The notes below the pieces were generated by a model. The model was not told the DNA's origin and made no database searches. It saw only the letters and a program-made list of their open reading frames with translations. Source: Phallus indusiatus (lineage: Eukaryota; Basidiomycota; Agaricomycetes; Phallales; Phallaceae). From it: 64,000 bases of DNA. A program made the translations under genes and the position numbers. This document shows, piece after piece, positions 58,641 to 64,000 of the stretch. Numbering within the stretch: the first letter of the stretch is position 1; every line of letters starts with the position of its first letter. The stretch spans positions 1 through 64,000 of the forward strand of contig JAQFWX010000058.1 in NCBI GenBank assembly GCA_027605045.1, in the 5' to 3' direction.

Positions 58641-59394
58641 GGTTTCGTGGTGAAGGGGGTTAAGTCTTTTTGGCAAAATTTTGTTTCCCGGCAGTTTGAG
58701 CGGACATGAGCTACAAGTTCAAGGAGGTCTGGGGCCACAGCTGTCGCGCGTGACTCACAAGTCGGCTTATATGTCATTCCTTCTCAAAAATCTTGTGGTA
58801 AGGATCAGTGTTGAATTGCCCTCATTCAAGCTGTTCTTGCCAAAAAAAAAAATAATTCCCAACTTGGCTGTACTCTGTGGCATCACTAGCCCTATGACTT
58901 GAACCGAACACCCCAGAGTTTAGTACTTCAGTATGGATCGGGCGCTAACTTGGCGCTCACTTAAACTCTATTAGTCAGGCCTTCAGCTTCAGGAATGATC
59001 GTCTGTACAGTCTATGCTTCTGTTCAACTTCTGTTTCGTCTATAACAGATGCCTTCTCCGTATTCAACCCAGTCTGACCTTATAGTTTCCAAACAGAATG
59101 TTCAGAAGCAACACTCCAGAAGCCCTAAACGATATCCAAACCGCAGACTGTCATCTAATCCGAGCTTCAAGAACGACTCGCTATACTTTGGCACTTGTAG
59201 AATATGGACAATGAAGCTGAGAGAATCAATGATACTTTCCGGAAATATGAAAATGTATTTGCTCCCCGTAAAGTGTCATTAAGAAATCAAAATAATAGAT
59301 AAAATCCTTCTATAGTGTTATCGGCCGGATAAAAGACTGAGTAAAACGGTAGTATTAGTTTATTGTTACAAAATGTCCGCAATGAAAAAATTGT
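58641..59394. other. Flank of family copy C
   Basis: No supported gene. Ends with the second copy of the 72-bp repeat. Confidence 0.4.
59311..59382 (+). repeat. 72-bp direct repeat, copy 2
   Basis: Partner of 56880-56951; it lies just past the 3' end of ECO1. Confidence 0.85.
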
Positions 59395-60574
59395 TTATTC
59401 CTGATATATCCTTATTCCATCTTTGCCCCAAGCCTGCATGATTCTCTGACCATCCCCAGTAGGTTGAGAAAACGCTATTTGGCCTTTGGTCGGATCGAGC
59501 GGACAACCATACACAAACGTTCTCGCGGCTGCATCAAGCAAAGTCTTCGCAATTCCCCGACGACGATGTGTTCCACAGACAAACAGACGAGATATTCCAA
59601 GAGGCGTTGGAACTAGTTCTGGGCTGAGAAAAAAAAACAAAGCGCGACAAGTTTTGAGTAACGTTCGTGGATTTTGTAATTCAAGAGCTTACCTGCAATA
59701 TAATCCTCCGTCAACATGGACCACTTGTGAAAGGCATCCGTCATTTTCCTTGGAAGGTTCTGGAATTATGTTCATTGCCGAAACGATGCGCTGAGCGATT
59801 ACGCAGCCGACGATTCGTTCTCGCGCTGTGTTTGCTACAGGTATTAGGAATAGATAGGCTTTTGAAGCCTTGAGTACTTCTGGTGTGAGAGAAGGAGCAG
59901 ATAATGATAAGTTAATGGTATCAAAAAGATTGGATAACTGTTCGTATATTCGTTAGTTAGTGCAGTTTGAGATCTGAGGCGAATTTAGCGTTACTTACTT
60001 TTGCACCGATTTTACCACCAGCGTCGGCGGGAACCGAAATGATTCTTGCAAATATATCGCCGTTCGTGTCTTTAAACCGCAGCAGATCTTCAATAACACG
60101 AACTCCGGCTTTATCTGCTTCGCGTTCCTCTTCCTTTCCCCACTCTAGACCCCGCTGAACGCGCGAACAGTGCTTTTTATGCAAACTCTCGTCCTCAACG
60201 GCGCCTTTGATGTATGACAGCGAGCACTTGGGACACGTTCGCAAAGTCTTATTCACCACAAAATGCAGTTGCGTGGTTGCTTTGGCTGCTGGTTGAAGAG
60301 GAGTTTTCTTCTTCGGCGCATGAGGTTTCGCGTCCACTGACTTAGGCAAATTCGAAGAAGATTTCAGCAGTTCCAAGGCATTTCGAGCTTTCTTCGTTGG
60401 CGGTGGTGGAGAATTGAGAATCGAGCTATCCGCTAGAGGTCGCTTGCGTTTCTGGATGGGATCGGAAGTAGGGCTAGTCGTTGGTGAGGATGGTGATGGC
60501 GATGATTGAGGCGATGAGAGAAATTGACGTGGTCTGGAGGAATATGTGTGTTTGACTTGTGGTCGAGAAAGCAT
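59395..60574 (-). CDS. ECO1: Cohesin N-acetyltransferase (Eco1/Ctf7/ESCO family)
   Basis: Three exons (60574-59999, 59937-59693, 59623-59395) give 349 aa. A disordered, Ser/Pro-rich and basic N-terminus (SPPPPTKKARN) is followed by the C2H2-type finger TCPKCSLSYIKGAVEDE with LHKKHCSRVQRGLEW. The acetyltransferase half has ERIVGCVIAQRIV, LGISRLFVCGTHRRRGIA, LLDAAARTFVYGCPLDP and GQIAFSQPTGDGQRIMQAWG. RRRGIA is the acetyl-CoA loop. Eco1 acetylates Smc3 in S phase to establish sister-chromatid cohesion. The start is the first ATG of the frame (the codon before it in the open frame is not ATG). Confidence 0.92.
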
Positions 60575-61644
60575 GTTGGAAAAAATGAAAAAGTGCTGGC
60601 AATGCAAATGCAATGGGCAAGAGAGACGCGTCTCAAATGAAGCCTCGCGTCAAGAGCGAAAAAGTTAAACGCGTTTAAGTGATTGTCACATGACGTGATT
60701 AGTCAGTTGGACATGACGTTCCTAGGCGTGTTGTACGTATTGTCCAAACTTGGTCCAAACTCTTATATATCATTCTTTAGAACTTTCAGGGCTTCATCGA
60801 TTAAAAGAAAAGAAGTGACTCAGAGCCGTTCCCGAGTGTCGTCCGGAATTTATAAGACCTAAGAGACTGAACAAGGGCATTTCAACGAGAAAAAAAAAGC
60901 AATGCGCACGGAAGAAGGGGTCACGAGGATGGAACATAGAATGATATGGATTATACTCTTCTGATCCTCTTAAAAGAACTAAACTTTTAACCGAACTGGC
61001 CAAATTCGAAATCAAATTGAGCTTTGACCTTGACTTTCGTTACAACTAAATTTTTTATACCAATCCCGCCACAAATTCCTGAACAAAAAGATAATGCAAG
61101 ATCAGATTTACCACCAAAAAATATCTTTATGCATAATTTCGATTTACTTGGGAACCCCCAGAGTAGCTCAGAGTCATATCCTCAGCCTCAAATGCTGCAG
61201 TCGGTATTGTTGTCGGACCGGCCACAGTTCTTATTCGTGCCATGTTGGGCGCTTTCCTTACCTTATTTGTTTGAGGCCTTGGAGCGTTTCCGTCTAATTG
61301 CCCTATCTTTACATTTGATTTTCCCCATTAATATCATCATCAAATGTTGCAGTTGAGACACGGACATGGACATTTATCGCTTCCAGTTACACCCTTTCAC
61401 TTCATTTTATAGATAAGCATATCTTTTATAATTTCACTTCATTCACTTTACGCATAGTACAGTTTGGTGTTTCCTCATAAATTTCAAAATATTACAAGTT
61501 CGAGCGATGCACAACGGAACCGGCTTTCAAACTTTTTTGAAACCAAAACTTTCGCGGGCTGTAGCACTGTATTGATCGGCATTTTTCAAAAGCCTGAATA
61601 TACGTTATGAGCGCACATTGCTGGAGGCGAATTTGATAGGGAAC
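60575..61644. other. Intergenic between ECO1 and the GST gene
   Basis: No supported gene. The ECO1 promoter lies on the left side and the GST 3' flank on the right. Short frames only. Confidence 0.45.
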
Positions 61645-62853
61645 TCACTCCTCAAGATTGAAGCGCGTGGGAATACCCAACCCCTCATGTGTTTTAGGAC
61701 GTGCCTCAAGACGAGCTATCCATGCCTATGTGAATGTCACATTAGTTGGTCTGGCGGTCAAGATATGCGCGACTCAAATCAAGGGGGCTTACTCTAATGT
61801 TGGGATACTCGTCAAGTTCCACTCCGGACCATGGTCCAACCCTGACCCTAGTGACAAAACGAATGAACTTTATTCTATGTTACGTCGTCCTAGAGGACAT
61901 ACCAGGGACTGTGGGCGGTGTTAGGGACTAAATCAGCATGGAAAGAAGAAGTACTTGCAATGTTTTGATGTCAGCTAAACCGTAATGAGTACCAACCAAA
62001 TATTCCCTTCCTTCCAAACGTTGTTCAAGAACAGAATAGAGACGTTTTGTCTCATCCTACAATAGTCAGGGTAATTAGAGCGAGAAGCTAAAAAAAGAAA
62101 ACGAAATGTACGATATAACGTTTAATAGCGTACGGGATTTGCTCAGGAGCATAGCGGAAGAAATGGGTTCTTTGGAGCGATTTCAGCCGACGAATCTATT
62201 TCAAGTGTAAAAGTTTTCTTACGCTTGTCCTTGTCTGTATGTGCATGTTATATTGACATGCGATAAATTTGATGGATCAGTAAGCTCACATAGGGCCAAC
62301 ACCGCCATGGGCAAAGAAAAGCCATTGTAATTCTTCACTATACAACTTAGGCTCCTTGATGGGATCGTAAGAAAGTTTGCGTTCAGTATCATAATGTTGT
62401 GCAATATCTGCAAGAGAGAGAATATGAGAATATCTGCCGCTATTATGTTAAAGATGGATTACAGAGCAAGACGGCACTAGTTTCAAAGACAGCGAAATCT
62501 TCATGCTTATGGTCAACAATTGCGGGGATACGTCCTGATTAGAAGCTTCATAAGGCGCGGAAAACCCTTGTACAAGACTGAGTCAACTGACCATTTGGAT
62601 TGATTTTCAAAAACCATTCTTGCTTTTGCTCCTGTTCCTTGAAGGAAATCGCTTTGGTTTCGTCTAGAAAACAATTGTGTCTGAGTGGTTGATAACGAAA
62701 CTTTACCCTTATAACGAACAGGGTATGCCCAATTCTTCTAAAATGATTGAAATGGGGTAGCCTATGATATCGCGAGTGCATTCAGCTTTGTCAAGACAAA
62801 TGAATGGGACCATTGGGTGTTCCGACAGTATAAAGGGTGATGGCAGGAGACAT
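61645..62853 (-). CDS. Ure2-type glutathione S-transferase
   Basis: Eleven exons: 62853-62811, 62761-62720, 62663-62592, 62534-62463, 62407-62290, 62234-62223 (12 nt), 62169-62112, 62056-61959, 61908-61903 (6 nt), 61847-61793 and 61725-61645. They sum to exactly 219 codons, giving 218 aa. N-terminal thioredoxin-like domain: MSPAITLYTVGTPNG, GYPISIILEELGIPYETKAI, WFLKINPNGRIPAIVDH, FETSAVLLYIAQHYD. C-terminal domain: [66 protein letters not shown]. This matches basidiomycete Ure2p-class GSTs, which detoxify electrophiles or deglutathionylate substrates. The FPWVR segment exists only if the 6-nt exon is included, and the intron before it is GC-AG. Confidence 0.9.
61903..61908 (-). other. Candidate 6-nt exon of the GST gene
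   Basis: Minus strand: ACATT, intron GCAAGT...CCCTAACACCGCCCACAG (61958-61909), TCCCTG, intron GTATGT...GTCACTAG (61902-61848), GGTCAGG. It spells TTT CCC TGG GTC AGG (FPWVR), expected after ADIKT in this GST class. Skipping it stays in frame but gives ADIKTLVRV. Confidence 0.72.
62223..62234 (-). other. Candidate 12-nt exon of the GST gene
   Basis: Between introns 62289-62235 and 62222-62170; encodes the QGQ of [10 protein letters not shown] and keeps phase 2 on both sides. Confidence 0.7.
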
Positions 62854-64000
62854 GATAAGGCAAGCTCTTGGGAAATGTTCAATATTTGACTTTCATGGTG
62901 TCATTTATAAGAGTTCGATAGTAAGTCATTACTCAGCAACAGAGAACCGGAAGAGGGAAAAATCAAATATCGCGTCATTTAAGGGCCTTTCCGTTACTAA
63001 TGCATTCATTAGTCATCTGGATTTCCTTCAGCCTCTCTCCATTGCGGCGCATGTGCCTGTCGTGCTGGAGGTCGAAACTGTACTGAGTCCGTGACAATAT
63101 CGGACTCGAGGGAGCCACTTTGTCTCCACTATAAACGTGTTAAAATGATCTTCACTTTGGGACAATGACCAGGAATTCATGTCTGGTTAGCTTTAACCAT
63201 TCGATAATGAAATGAAGGTTCCAAGGATGCTTCGTGAGAATTTGATAAGACACTCAAGGTTTCCAGGTATGGTGATGATAAATCACCATACTTAGTGATA
63301 GTGTTTGTAAGTATGTACATACATCCATAGTACACAATTTGATTGATTGTTGAAGATTGTTAGGTTGTTGTAGCTCCATCACTTCTGCTCCCAAATTTAA
63401 ATACCTGATGTGGTTCGTCCGCTTTGATTGGTTTGGGGGCTACCCACGCACAGTCTAAACAAACTTTCATCCTTCATCTCGCGCAATCCAAGCAAATCCT
63501 TGCAATAGGTGCTGGAACAAAAAATAACATGGGTTTCGTATAGTTTTTACTGTGCTTTTACTTTATTCTCAAGACGCGGTTATCTGAATATGCTCAGTCG
63601 GTTTTTACTAAGCATGTCTATTCGGTGCCTCGGATCGCAAATTTTGGACACTGTTTTCGAATGTGCGTGGCAATTTTTGAGGAAAGATTCACGGAGACGG
63701 TGGCATCATTATCCGCCACAGTGCTTCTCTGGCTCGTGAATTTCATTCGCTCATACAATAACATCCGCATGATGTGTCACACATTAGGTATGGAACTTTA
63801 AGCGGCTCACAACTGTCAATTTACCATGACTTCTTCAGTCTTCTGTTTTTGAGTGTTTCGGCCTGCTTCCCTTCCAAACGAACTAGCTACTCAAGCCCTC
63901 AGGTTTAGATTGCGCGATCATACTGATTGACCGTACACTGTGACTGCTCAAGTCAAAGACCAGGTCCTGCTGTAAGGAAGTGACAGCTTTGATTGAAGAT
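62854..64000. other. Right-edge interval, no gene recognised
   Basis: Upstream of the GST gene. Open frames (62837-63094, 63509-63739) show no recognisable content. Part should be the GST promoter. Confidence 0.45.

Overview
The window is nuclear DNA of a filamentous basidiomycete, most likely an Agaricomycete. Genes are dense and broken by many short spliceosomal introns, mostly 45-75 nt, with GTRNGY donors and CTRAY-like branch sites. The protein families (SHNi-TPR histone chaperone, SGF73, RTC4-like, Ure2-type GST, QxTG-repeat AP180) are fungal, and upstream regions are pyrimidine-rich. There are no operons, no CRISPR array and no convincing tRNA or rRNA gene. All exon models were read by eye from splice signals, reading phase and protein-family similarity.

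Layout. 1-6030, minus strand: an SLC35F-type transporter running off the left edge, an unnamed membrane/coiled-coil protein, and an unnamed disordered protein. 6221-13844: SEC72 TPR protein, App1 lipid phosphatase (minus), tRNA 2'-phosphotransferase TPT1, and an RTC4-domain protein. 14135-25221: U2AF large subunit, symplekin/Pta1, a 4EHP-type eIF4E, SGF73 (minus) and, 24 nt away head to head, gamma-glutamyl phosphate reductase. 25372-32909: AP180/CALM clathrin adaptor, NASP-type histone chaperone, AP endonuclease APN1. 31255-38572: a direct tandem duplication of about 4 kb that copied most of APN1, a small secreted-protein gene and the start of the next gene. It left an APN1 pseudogene, a chimeric ORF at the junction and two intact secreted paralogues. 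38546-45776: a PY-motif protein with a C-terminal membrane segment, a PH-only protein, a triose-phosphate-type transporter, PRPP synthetase and a Cys-rich secreted protein. 45777-50279 is gene-poor. 50280-54307: a 1,298-residue RING-PH-vWA protein with the architecture of Ste5/Far1-class MAPK scaffolds; its PH domain is related to the PH-only protein at 40001. 55679-59382: a cluster of decayed, partly inverted copies of one gene family. 59395-62853: cohesin acetyltransferase ECO1 and a Ure2-type glutathione transferase, both minus. 62854-64000: nothing recognised.

The most interesting signals are in gene structure. PRPP synthetase is best explained by a single-nucleotide exon between two 60-nt introns. 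The GST gene needs 6-nt and 12-nt microexons. Four introns use GC-AG borders. Against this, several otherwise intact genes each need one extra base to stay in frame, which suggests scattered single-base deletions in the assembly and tempers every splice-based claim. The second highlight is the RING-PH-vWA scaffold candidate together with its PH-only relative.
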